Below are positions 22,047 through 33,574 of a stretch of 58,434 nt of DNA, piece after piece; position 1 is the first letter of the stretch; every line of letters starts with the position of its first letter. The stretch comes from Branchiostoma floridae. Its lineage: Eukaryota; Chordata; Leptocardii; Amphioxiformes; Branchiostomatidae. The notes under the pieces were generated by a model that saw only the letters and a program-made list of their open reading frames with translations, did no database searches and was not told the origin of the DNA. Location of the stretch: the NCBI RefSeq assembly GCF_000003815.2, contig NC_049981.1:54705-113138 (forward strand), written 5' to 3'. A program made the position numbers and the translations under genes.

Positions 22047-25000
22047 ATGGGAAGAAAGCTGCGACACCTGCTGATTTTCCTTCTCATCATCCTGAAGGAA
22101 CCCAGCATGTCAGAAGCTGACTGCAGGTGTACATCGTCACGCTGCCGCTGCGCCAACATGAACCTCGACAGCATCCCACAGAACCTCCCGGCATCAATGA
22201 CTGTCTTGTGGTTGCAAGACAATCTCTTTACAACTGTAAATCAGTCTGATCTGTCACAGTATAGGAATTTGATTGAGCTTAAGTTGATGAGGAATCGCAT
22301 TGGCATTGTTGATTGTTTTCCCAAACTATTCAAGCTGCAAGAGCTTTGCTTACAGCAAAACAAAATAACTAGCATCCATCCTAGTACATTTTCAAATTTA
22401 CCCAAGCTCCAAGAGTTGTCCCTGGCCTACAACCAGATAACAATAATCAAGGCTGGTACATTTGTTAAACAACCCCAGCTCAAGAAACTGTCGTTATCCG
22501 ATAACAAGATAACAATGATTCAACCTGGAGCATTTTCTAAGGTCCCCCGGTCCCGGCTCCATGAGTTAAACTTGTCCAGTAACAAGATAAAAGTAATTCA
22601 TCCATGCCTCTTTGCAAATCTAACCCTGCTCAAAACGTTGAGCCTGCGATACAACCAGATTAGAAAGATTGAGTCTAGCACATTTGCAAGCCTGCGCCAG
22701 CTCCAAGTGTTGTGGCTATCCAAAAACCAGATAACATATATCAACCCTGATTTATTTGCACATCTATCCCAGCTCCAAGATCTAGAGCTAGACCAAAACC
22801 AGATCACAACAATTCAGCCTGCCGTATTTGCAAATACCCCAAAGCTTAAAAGTTTGGACCTTGGAAACAACCAGATTACAAATATTCATGCAGGTACATT
22901 TGCAAATTTACCACTGCTACAAGAGTTGGACCTGTATTCAAACCGAATAACAAATATCGAACCTGATTTATTTGCAAATCTACCAAAGCTCGAAGATTTG
23001 GACCTAGAAAACAACACTCTCTCAATAATTCAGCCTGGTTTACTTGAAAATCTATCCCAGCTCAAATGGTTTCTCCTGGGAGGCAACAACATAACAATGG
23101 TTCAGCCTGGTTTATTTCACAATCTATCTAACCTCATAGAGTTTGAGCTGTCCTGCAACCAGATACGAAAAATTCTGTCTGGTGTATTTGCCAAACAAAC
23201 CCAGCTCGAAGACTTGCGCATAAACTTCAACCGGATAACGGAAATTCAGTCTGGTGCATTTGCAAATCTACCCAAGCTCGACACATTGGAGCTGAAAAAC
23301 AACAACATAACAATGATTCAGTCAGGTGTATTTGTAAATATGCCCCGGCTGCAATATCTGTACCTGTGCTTCAACCGAATAACTAACATCCATTCTGATG
23401 CATTCGCAAATCTGACTGAACTCCGTTTTTTGGACCTTCGATCAAACAAGATGTCTACAATTCCCCCTTTAGCTTATGGCTTGTCAACATCTATCTATGC
23501 CATTGAACTTGATCAAAACCCCTGGCAGTGTGACTGCAAGATGATTCCCTTCAAGCTAAACACTACCAAATTTCCTTCATTTAAAGAACAAATAATATGT
23601 GAACAACCCTTTAAATTCAAGAGACAGAAGCTTGCAGATGTTAATCCTAAAGAATTGATTTGCGAAGATCCAACCATGTCAGCGCTACATGTTGATATTC
23701 TAACCCCTAACAATTGTTACAATGGCATGGTCCCCTCTAACTATCACTGGTATTTCAAACGCAATTTGGACTCAAAAACAGATACTACAGGCAAAACAAG
23801 ACCAACACTTTCTTCACTTGCAATCACTTCAGAAAAACCAGAAAACAGTGGTACCCAGGAATTTGCCCCCGGTTTCCCCCTACCTGTTGTCATTGGGTCT
23901 GTATGTGGCTCTTTAGCTGGGCTTATCCTGATCGGTACCGTCATTCTCACTATCTGGTGCAAGAGGAGGACAAAACATCCTCCCGATGTTGTTGGTAGTG
24001 ACCCAAACGAGACAGTTTCTGTACCGGCCAGTGGGGATGGTCACCAATATGAAGATGTTGACAATGAGCAAATAAGGCAGGGCCAGTCTCAGGCCATCAC
24101 ACAGTCTCTAAAAGTTGAAAATCTATCTGCTAACGTGATAGCTGCCTTAAAGCCAAACCCTATGTACGCAGGTGTGGGGACATCACCAAAAGACCCAGCA
24201 TCTGCCAGTGGTCATGATCAAACAGGCCAGGGGCAGTGTCAGGCCATGACTGAATCCAATACAAATACCACAGCTACTGTAATGACCGGTGGTCAAAATG
24301 AATCAGGACAAGGTCAGTTTCAGGCCATCACTGAGTCCAACACACACATAACAAATGCTGAAATGACCAGTGGTCATGGTCAGACAGGGCAGGGGCAATC
24401 GGAGGATAACGCTCAAACCCTGACAGTTGGAAATCTATCACATGATGAAGTGCTTGCTGCATTAAATTCAAATCCTATGTACCAAGGTGTGGGAACACGT
24501 CCAAAGGACTCAACATCTAACAATGACCATAATCAGATAGGGCAGGGCCAGTCTGAAGATAAGAGCAAATGTCTGAGAGTTGGAAAGTTGTCACACGACG
24601 AGGTGCTAGCTGCCTTAACGCCCAATACTATGTACGCCGGTGTGGGAACGCCACCAAAGGGCCCAACATCTAACACTGGCCATAATCAGATAGGACAGGG
24701 CCAGTCTCAGGCTAACACTCGATCTCTGAAAGTTGGAAAGTTGTCACACGACGAAGTGATAGCTGCCTTACAGCCCAATACTATGTATGCAGGTGTGGGA
24801 ACGCCACCAAAGGGCCCAACATCTAGCACTAATCATGGTCAGATAGGGGAGTGTCAGTCTGATGATAAGGCTCAATCTCTGACAGTTGGAAATCTCTCAC
24901 ATACAGGGCAGAGTCCGTCCCAGACCATCATTGAACCGATGAATGCTAGGAATTTATCTTATGGCACAGGGACGACTGCCTTGCAGCAAAATTCTCTGTA

Positions 25001-25208
25001 CAAAGTCGTTGGTCAGCCTCAGGCCATCACTGAATCAAACACAACTACCACAGCTACTGCAATGGCCAGTGGTCATGATCAGACAGGGCAGGGTCAGTCT
25101 CAGGCCACGGCTGAATCCTTAGATGCTAAAAATGCGTCTTATGGTACAGGGCCGACTGCCTCTGAGCTGAATTCTCTGTACGCAAATATGGAAAAACATC
25201 TTGATTAG
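22047..25208 (+). CDS. Intronless leucine-rich-repeat transmembrane receptor with repeated tyrosine-motif tail
   Basis: ATG 22047 is chosen because it starts a signal peptide (MGRKLRHLLIFLLIIL); the open frame extends 5' to 21864 but without a leader. The product is 1053 residues. A small Cys-rich LRRNT (CRCTSSRCRC) is followed by about 18 LRRs of ~24 residues (~50-488), with the pattern LxxLxLxxNxITxIxxGxFxNLP. An LRRCT begins NPWQCDC (~489), and a Thr/Ser-rich juxtamembrane stretch precedes one TM helix (~613-636, VVIGSVCGSLAGLILIGTVI) and a stop-transfer CKRR. The ~415-residue cytoplasmic tail repeats LSHDEVxAAL, NxMYAGVGT and GQGQS blocks, with tyrosines in YEDV, YAGV, YQGV, YKVV and YANM contexts. 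It is likely a cell-surface recognition receptor of the large chordate LRR families; no TIR or kinase domain, no Ig domain. Ligand and signalling are unknown. Confidence 0.9.
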   Translation: MGRKLRHLLIFLLIILKEPSMSEADCRCTSSRCRCANMNLDSIPQNLPASMTVLWLQDNLFTTVNQSDLSQYRNLIELKLMRNRIGIVDCFPKLFKLQELCLQQNKITSIHPSTFSNLPKLQELSLAYNQITIIKAGTFVKQPQLKKLSLSDNKITMIQPGAFSKVPRSRLHELNLSSNKIKVIHPCLFANLTLLKTLSLRYNQIRKIESSTFASLRQLQVLWLSKNQITYINPDLFAHLSQLQDLELDQNQITTIQPAVFANTPKLKSLDLGNNQITNIHAGTFANLPLLQELDLYSNRITNIEPDLFANLPKLEDLDLENNTLSIIQPGLLENLSQLKWFLLGGNNITMVQPGLFHNLSNLIEFELSCNQIRKILSGVFAKQTQLEDLRINFNRITEIQSGAFANLPKLDTLELKNNNITMIQSGVFVNMPRLQYLYLCFNRITNIHSDAFANLTELRFLDLRSNKMSTIPPLAYGLSTSIYAIELDQNPWQCDCKMIPFKLNTTKFPSFKEQIICEQPFKFKRQKLADVNPKELICEDPTMSALHVDILTPNNCYNGMVPSNYHWYFKRNLDSKTDTTGKTRPTLSSLAITSEKPENSGTQEFAPGFPLPVVIGSVCGSLAGLILIGTVILTIWCKRRTKHPPDVVGSDPNETVSVPASGDGHQYEDVDNEQIRQGQSQAITQSLKVENLSANVIAALKPNPMYAGVGTSPKDPASASGHDQTGQGQCQAMTESNTNTTATVMTGGQNESGQGQFQAITESNTHITNAEMTSGHGQTGQGQSEDNAQTLTVGNLSHDEVLAALNSNPMYQGVGTRPKDSTSNNDHNQIGQGQSEDKSKCLRVGKLSHDEVLAALTPNTMYAGVGTPPKGPTSNTGHNQIGQGQSQANTRSLKVGKLSHDEVIAALQPNTMYAGVGTPPKGPTSSTNHGQIGECQSDDKAQSLTVGNLSHTGQSPSQTIIEPMNARNLSYGTGTTALQQNSLYKVVGQPQAITESNTTTTATAMASGHDQTGQGQSQATAESLDAKNASYGTGPTASELNSLYANMEKHLD

Positions 25209-27812
25209 ATCTACTCAGAAATGAGATTGTTGGGGAAACTGATGAGTAACAAACATAAACATAATCACCAGGTTTGTACTTGAGTCTTCAAAATTGTGAA
25301 CGTTCAATGGTGTCGGCTTCACTTCTTTGGAATGCCCACTTTAACAACTTAACCCCGGAGGATCCTTTAAAATTACACCCAACAGATACAATCGATATCC
25401 TTAAATCAAGCTTTTTTTCTATTTCGGGTCGGAATGTTTTATACACACCGTTCCCAGAATCTTTTAACACGAAAGTCAAGACTTTGGGCAGAATACCAGT
25501 CTCTAAGACTAATATTCTGCTTTCATACACACCGGTCTTTCATATCAAAACTATACTTTTTCAAGCATCCAAGACCCTACAAATCAAATTGGTGCTGCCT
25601 ACATGAGTATTTATAAGCATAAAGTTGCCTATAATGAAACTGTACTATAAGAGGTAACTCTAGATCTTTAACAAAATGCAATCAGTTTTAGAAGACCTAC
25701 TTGAAGTCTGAAATTGTAAGATAATTCTGATTGCAGTTAAAAGTATGATTTAGGGTGATTGAAATGGACCTAATGCGTTATTTCGTGAGCTGTACATAAA
25801 GACTTGCATAAAGAACTTGCATGTTGTAGAGTGTCATGAGGACTAAAAAGAGGAGTAAAATGTAAGAAACAATGGTTTGAGTACATGTTGTTGGGGGCTT
25901 ACAGTTTCAGGAAAGATAACTTAAGCTAAAAGTTTAGTATTCTATTATTACTATTATTATTAGTCTGTCATTATTTCATCTTGTGACTTTTTTAGGTAAT
26001 GGTTGTAACGTTACACAAGTTGAGATGTCAAAAACTCGCACATTGCAGTTTTTGGCCTTACTAATGACTGTAAAAGCCAATCAAGAAGAGAGGGCTTTTA
26101 CAGTGTTGTTCTGTAAAAACTATGGAAATAAGTTAGAAACCCTACAGAAGAAAATGTTGTAAATGCAAAGTACCAAATCTAAAATAGTCAACCCCATGTA
26201 TAATTGCTGTATTTCAACATGAATGTGGCATTTATACCAGCAATGTTAGCTGCATTTTCATTATTATATTATCATAGTATTGTAAACAATTGTAAACTAT
26301 TTTATAACAGTATCTGAATATTGTGCTGAATTTTTGACTTTTTAAGATTTTCCTCTGTATTTGATCAACATTACGCACGATAAGTCAGTAGAAAAACTTG
26401 AAAAGTTTAAGTATCCTAGTATGCAGAAAATGTTAAAGTTTTGCTCTGACAAAAACATTTCATCACATTACAGGAAGTCTGAAAACAATGGTTAAGACTG
26501 TGATGGACATGTGATGGTCATAAATTCTGGTTTGTTCAATGAACTTACATTTGTACGTGTTTACGACATGGTTATGTGACAAGTGCAAATTAAATGTAAA
26601 TCAACTTATGGTCACATTATCATTGGACATATAAGTTCCTGTACATGTATTGTTTTTGATATGGCGTCACATCCGCCATTCTGGTTGGCTCAACCTAAGG
26701 AGTTTGACCAATGAACCTGCATTGCCATGTGACTGGTACAAATTCAAATCAGTCTGTTAAATTCCATGTTTAATCAGCCAACATGGCGTACAGTACTTGT
26801 ATCGTAGTCAGGTGAATGTAAATACACTATTATAGCTATAGCATGTCACAATCTCGTTGCGTTTGATTAAATGTTTTTACACTTTTTGTATACTTAAATA
26901 GCACAGCTAACAACACTGATTTCACAATGCAATAATGCTATTAACTTCTGGGAACCATGTTTCAAACCTACATGTAAACGTTCATGTCAATGTAATCTTT
27001 TTGCATTTTTGGTCCGTACTTTATTTCAATCGAAGAATGCATATGGAAATTAAAGATTAACATATTTACCTTACAGTTCTTTGTGCGATATTTAAGACCT
27101 ACGTGTGAGAATGACATAATTACCATAGGTCTGGTTGCATTTTAATGGCTACTAAATAATGCGCGTTGCTATTAAATGGAAAGCACAATTAATCGCTCAA
27201 GCATCCTTTTCTGTCCCTGGTTTTCCTTCATTTATTGAAACTCCAACCGTCTCCATACATGGACGGAAGAGGTCTCATTTTCCCTAAAACGTTCGGCAAC
27301 GCTCTATTCACGGACGCCAAACTGTACATCTACGTATACATTTAAAATTCTGTATTGTACTAGCTATAGTATAGTAATGTGCTGGCGCTAGGCACGGTGG
27401 GGTACTATCATCACTGGAGTTCGTGTTTCGAATACTAAAGTACCTCATCCTCCGTTACTAACTTTGACTTATCCTATCTCATCTCACCTTACCTTATGTT
27501 ATATAGCTTAATCTTGTTTCATGATCATTGTATATTGAATGGGTGAATGTACGTTTGACATTCATGCTGTTTGACAATTTTCCTATGTCAGCTGCAGCAG
27601 GTGGCATACAAAACTGCATCTTAAGATCATTCCGATAGATGTCGCTGCTACATGGTGTTCGTGTCACCATGGTCTTCGGTCAATTGCACTGAATTTTATA
27701 GAAAGGATGTCGTAAGTTTGTAACCATCCTTGTGCGTATTATCAAGTCCGTCAACTTCATTTGCCGCCAAAAGATAGCAGTTTCTTTCCTTTCGATGACT
27801 AGCCTACTAGTC
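25209..27812. other. 3' flank of the LRR gene and intergenic DNA
   Basis: AT-rich, likely holding the LRR 3' UTR. The open frame at 25274-25606 has no domain or repeat support and I do not call it. Confidence 0.45.
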
Positions 27813-27964
27813 NNNNNNNNNNNNNNNNNNNNNNNNNNNNNNNNNNNNNNNNNNNNNNNNNNNNNNNNNNNNNNNNNNNNNNNNNNNNNNNNNNNNNNNN
27901 NNNNNNNNNNNNNNNNNNNNNNNNNNNNNNNNNNNNNNNNNNNNNNNNNNNNNNNNNNNNNNNN
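27813..27964. other. Assembly gap (N run)
   Basis: 152 N. Confidence 0.99.
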
Positions 27965-28044
27965 GTCCAAAACAGTCGGAGACGAACCTCTGGCTAATAA
28001 ACATGCCTAATAAAACGTATATATTACCGTGAATGAATATTACC

Positions 28045-28602
28045 TTAAAGGGGCATTCCACTCCAGACGGGACTGTTATTTTCCGATAGATATCAATTGT
28101 AGAAGTGACAAATGTATGCTACGTACCATTATAAGATAGAGAACCCATTAGCCCCACGCGCATCAAAAAGCATTCAGTCTTCTACAAAACTCCCCAAGTA
28201 CCCTCTAATCAAATTAAATCAATCTAAGCCTATGGCTGAATACAATGTGCCTGACAACGCCGCCTGACTTAAGTTAGGATACAAAGCTAATTTCAGGGGC
28301 GCTAAGAAAAACACGTCTTGATATGTGTTTGTTGATATCTTGTGAACAATTGACCTTCTTGGTGTGCTTAGCGCCCCTCATTATGCCGAAAATATTCACG
28401 ATGGAGGAAGCATCTACACGTATAGGGAATACATGGGCCAGTTGGGTATGCATGGGTTTAGTGAGTGTCATATTGTTTTACAAACACACGTTGCGTAATT
28501 CGCGACAAGTAAAATTCCACAAAAGGTCGACTGATCATGTATTCATTGGTACATTATCTATTGGGAAATAACACTCTCTTCTGTAGTGGAATGCCTCTTT
28601 AA
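28045..28602. mobile_element. TTAA-flanked MITE with AGGGGCATTCCACT termini
   Basis: The left end is TTAAAGGGGCATTCCACTCC and the right end AGTGGAATGCCTCTTTAA. The terminal repeats (AG(G/A)GGCATTCCACT in sense) sit directly inside TTAA on both sides (28045-28048, 28599-28602). 558 bp, no coding capacity. TTAA target sites suggest piggyBac mobilisation, but the ends differ from the two CCCTCA-type elements below. Confidence 0.7.
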
Positions 28603-30977
28603 ATGAATTAGATGCCTCAATGAGATGCACTTATCAAATTAAACGTATAACCCAACAAACTAAAGAATACAATTGCTTCAATCAATGATTATAATACTCT
28701 ATATTGTTCTCTCCCCATCTCTTTATTTACAAACTACTTTGTAATATATCGTATGTATACCATAATTCTCGAAAAGACTTCGCAAAACAGGTTCTTCTTA
28801 ATCTTAATTGTTCCAACCCCCAGAAGAGTCTTGATCTTTTTCGAAGATAAGACAGATGGGTTAGATTGTGGTTTGGCGTGTGCCGCTGTGTGTCACCGTG
28901 CCTGGTACAGTCCACAGCACAGTATACAGCCTGTCAGCACAGCACATCTGGCACAACACTGTACGTGACAGGCACAACTGGAGAAAGGACAGACAGACCT
29001 ATACAAAATGAACACCTTTTTGGTGTTATTGAATATCGAATCATAAAAATCGTACTAAACCTCTATTAGCCATCGGGTGTAAAAATCATTATAATGATTG
29101 ATATTCCTAAGAACAATGCTTTTGTGTGATATATGTACAGACCTTGATATTTCAGTGTTTTGAGGAGTTCTTACTTTGACAGCAATTTTTTCATGATTAT
29201 CTGTTTTGATGTTGTAAATGTATTTCGTAACGTTAAAGCCAATTACGAAATTAAGTTGTTGACCAGGAAATATTTTGTTGCTAACATAGTGTGTAATAAG
29301 TATTTGAACTACAGGATTCATATAACAAAAATCTGTAATTCAAGTTGAAATAAGCTTGGTACAATCTTAAGATATTGTGGAAGGGTAGTAAAAAAGATAT
29401 GGATTTAAACTGTCGCTTTTATTTGGTATTAGAGCGAATAGTATGAGATACGTTTGGTAAATGAAGTTTTATTTGCATCCAGATGCACGTGTATGTGTAA
29501 TTTGTCAATTGCGTGGTGTGAAATGTGCTGAAAATAGATTTCTGAAACCATCAACAAATAAAAATTTAAAAAGATATAAAGACATGGTAAAATATAAAGA
29601 CATGGTTGAGAGACAATTGTGAGCAAGACGTTTTTCAGTTGGGAGTAAGTCGGCAGTGTTGCCTGCTTGTCTTCCGAAAGTCGTCAACAGTGCCAACCAT
29701 CTAAGGGCTTCGAAAAAAAAGAGGGGAAAGTCAAATTTCACTTGGACCGATCAGAGGAGCGACCTTGGTTTGGGAGTGGTCGGGAGCAATTTCGTCAGAC
29801 TATCCTAGCCCCCTTCGCAGTCTTCTTGGGGCTAAACGATCCACCTGGCATTATATAGTAATAGGGACGCTTTTATTAGTCCATCCATGTTTTAAAAAAT
29901 CGCGAATCAGCTCACCCCCCCCCCCAAAAAAAAACTCCAGTTCTTTAAAAAGTCTGTGACGGAGGCTAGGAAGGCTTGGAAGGGGCCTTAACCCAACTTG
30001 GCGAAGCTAATAACATACAATACGGCTATTGAATCCGTGCCAATTGCGGAACAGACAGGTATAGAGATTGAAAACATGTCATAACGAACAAAGCACACAA
30101 AACCGCTTCCCATTCTAAACCATTTTCGGCTGAAAAGCCGTCTAAAGAATCTGTATACATTGTTAACTAAACAAATTCCACTTAAGCAACACCTCTTTTT
30201 CTGTGCAGTATTCACTCTATTCTGTGCATGACTACAAGTACGTGATCAGAACAATACTCTGGTGTGTATGGTATAAAGATTATGTGAGTTAAGAAGATTA
30301 AGAATTGTGTTCCGTCCAGGCACTATTCTCTATTACAGGGTTGTATGTACGTAGTGGAACAGTATGGCGTTGGTAAGCGTTCGCAAAGCCCTTTACCCTC
30401 AAACACCACAACCGGACCTTCGTGCGAATATATCAATTTGCCATTTTTGAAACATCTTTGAATAAAATCCTTTTCACTTTGGCCCATTTATGGCTCAAAT
30501 TAGTTGGTAACTGGGAGACCCTTCTTCAATTTTGGGCAGGATATCTCGGTTAGGGCTGCACCTGTCTTTGAGAGGGGACGTAAAACGGGTGCACCGGTAG
30601 GGTTAGGGTTACCAATTCCCCCTTTAAAATATACCATGCCACTGAAACAGTAAAGAAATTTGCTGCCCTATGTTCCACTAGGCACTACAGCTACAAAGTG
30701 AACAACAACATAAAACGTAGAATATTGTTTTATGGGAGGGGGGAGGATTATGCTATATCAACTCATTTCTTGTTTCTTATTTTGCAAAAAGTACATAAAA
30801 CGTAAAATCTGTTTTCATCAGTATGGTATCAAGACTTTCGGTGCTTTTCATAACGTAATGAAATCCATCTTGTAGTAACAGGTGGCATAGATAATCAAGT
30901 TTCCTTGATGTTTCAGTGGCAGGGTGTTAGTAACTTTTTACAGGGATGAGTTGCTAGCCCTTCCTCTTTATACGTGC
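28603..30977. other. Gene-poor stretch
   Basis: No supported gene. A short tandem (ATAAAGACATGGT, twice, near 29575) and C/A homopolymers at 29915-29935 are present. Confidence 0.45.
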
Positions 30978-31926
30978 TTAACCCTCATCCGACCGTATGG
31001 GGTCATTTTTGACCCCAGACGTATATTTTAATCTGCCAGAGCAACATTTTTCATCAGAGAAAAAATTCCTTCCATGAATTTGTTTGTATACATGTCTTAC
31101 AACATCTACCAATTTTTCGCCGAGTTTTGCCAATTATTGTATAAGCTATACTTGAAAGTTTGTGTCTTGTTCGGTGGGGTCAAAAATGACCCCAGCCAAT
31201 TATGAATCATTAACTACATAAATATCAAGACATTTCAATAAAATAACAGGCATTCCTCATTATTGCTATTACAGCAACAGGTTATAGTTGCTTAGATGAG
31301 TAAACACCGAATATTTTGAAAGAAATTTAGTATTTTTGTGTAAAACACAGTTTTTCGACATTCTGCATAAATTATGATAATACGCACTAATTACCTATGC
31401 TAATGAAAGTGAAAATGTTTCTAATTAATCACAAAACAATATATGGACAGAATGTGCAGAAGGAACCTACAAGAAAGATCTTTGCTGGAAAATATACAAG
31501 AGTTATTGTATGTATGTGTTTAGATGGCGGAATATGGTGCATAATTAAGTAGTAATTTCGTTACTTTTCACAAATATTGTATTTTTTCTTGTTGAATAAC
31601 ATTATTATGCTATCAGTATTATTGCATAGTCACAATTATTGTTTAGAAATTGATAAGACAAAACATCGTTTAAGTAAGTTGAGTATGGTAGATTTTCAGA
31701 GCAAATGTGGTTTTTCCTCATTTTCTGCATAAATTATGATAATAAGTAATAACTACTGACACCAAAACTTGTCAAAATATTTTTCATAGGTTAGTGAAAA
31801 AGTAAATACACAGAAATGACAAAATAAGCCAGTAGAAATATGTCTATGAGCAAAACAAAATGGGGTCAAAAATGACCCCATACGGTCAGATTCGTCGTAA
31901 AAATGTAACGGTCGGATGAGGGTTAA
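30978..31926. mobile_element. piggyBac-like non-autonomous element 1
   Basis: 949 bp between TTAA sites (30978-30981, 31923-31926). Terminal repeats are CCCTCATCCGACCGT on the left and GTAACGGTCGGATGAGGG on the right. Three internal 18-bp palindromes of the form GGGGTCA-N4-TGACCCC lie at 30999-31016, 31176-31193 and 31862-31879. TTAA plus CCCT... ends are diagnostic of piggyBac. No transposase frame is present. Confidence 0.9.
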
Positions 31927-33574
31927 TGCACCTCCTTGTAAGCATGACCCCCTTTTTACGTCCCTTCCAAAAAAAGGAACGTAAAAAGGCAGCGCCTACT
32001 GAAATGCCCTGCTTAACTGAGTCCTGCTAGTCTTCAACTATAGCTAACAGCGGTGCCTAAAGTTTGCTCGATCACTCAGTTTAGAAACTGGTTACTTCCA
32101 TCTAGGGTACAGATCACAGACAGGGCTACTCGCAATAAGCACAAACCAGAAAGCTAACACCGATCGGTATCTTAAGTCCTGTATTCCATATCTGACACGT
32201 CTCATTAATAAGTATGATCAGTGATTTGTTGTTTTTGTAAAGATGCTTACAATATACATATCAGTTTTAGCTAATGTCTGTCTCGCTGTATTAAACGTTT
32301 AGGTTACACTGCGCAACTGTGATGTTGCTACCAGTTGAGCCACAGGGACATCCTTTTAATAGCGTATGCTTGAGTTGTTTTGTCGGGGAGTAGTTACCTT
32401 TCTAAATGACCATAAGAGACAGGTATGGTTGACAGGTGATAGTAGGTAAACCAGGTAGAACAAAGGCGCCGACAGGTGTATTCGGATAAGAACAAAGAGA
32501 GCTCCCTTTAGACCACCACTGTAGTTTACCTGGGGAACATTAACGGAAACTCATTATACGGGTGTCAAATGGAAGAGACGGGTAAGAGGTTGTAAATACT
32601 GATTGCAAATGGCCGCATTTACAAGTACAGACAGTGAACTGGGGTTACCTTTATCGTGAAAATGTTGCTACAAAGATGACATTTGGAGCTCAATGTCCAA
32701 TCTTGAGTTAGAACTACTCATAGAAACAAACAAACAAAAGGTACACAAGAAAGTGCAAGATTGTTGCCTTATAACTTACCTTACAGCTACAGTTTACGTA
32801 CTAAATAAACAAAACTAGAAAAGTCTTTATAATCAACAAGTGCTTTCTACAAGTAAAAGTGCCATATGACATCCAGTCAAGAATATTGTAACGATACCCA
32901 GTTCTGCTTTAACGTCCTTAAATATCTATATATTCAAGCAGACATAATGTTCGTTCACGGGATTCTGTATTCTTGTGTATAGCAGTTTATTATCAAGACA
33001 AGTTACAACCGATACTACACTATAACCGTTACACTATCGTCCTATCTGTTCTCGGACCGTCCTTCTACCTCTTGGTAGGAATCCATTAGGATGAAGCCAG
33101 GCCAGTGTGCACTTTCAAGCTGTTTATTCTTAAGGTCTCTACACAGACTTCTTTGTCTGTGGAGGGTCTCTCTTGGGCGTCTCATGCTACATCATATACG
33201 CATGCGTGTTAGTCTAACATGTTAAACAGTTACTGGTGCTAATAAGCTACACATGTTACACTATCAACAATTGCTGTTAAGACGTTAATACACTAAAACA
33301 TTAGGACATTGCGTTGTGTATACAATAGCTCTGACTTACTTGACCAGTCGAACACAACAGACGGGCAGACTTACTTCTACAAACTGACTGCACTTCTTGG
33401 TCTCACAAACGCACTGACTGGCCGACTCGAACAGACTCACTAAGTCAGGGAACTTAAGCGTCTTAATATAGCTAACTGGACAGGAAGTCCTCCTACGTAA
33501 TGTTACTCATACATTCCTAAGACTATCATCATCAGGTAGTTTCTTAGAGTTCCTAGTTCTTCTTATGTCCTTAA
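31927..33574. other. Intergenic, no gene recognised
   Basis: No open frame, RNA gene or repeat copy that I can support. Confidence 0.4.

Noticed and set aside
25274-25606. 110-codon frame after the LRR gene
   Set aside because: No domain, no repeat copy, and it lies where the LRR 3' UTR is expected.
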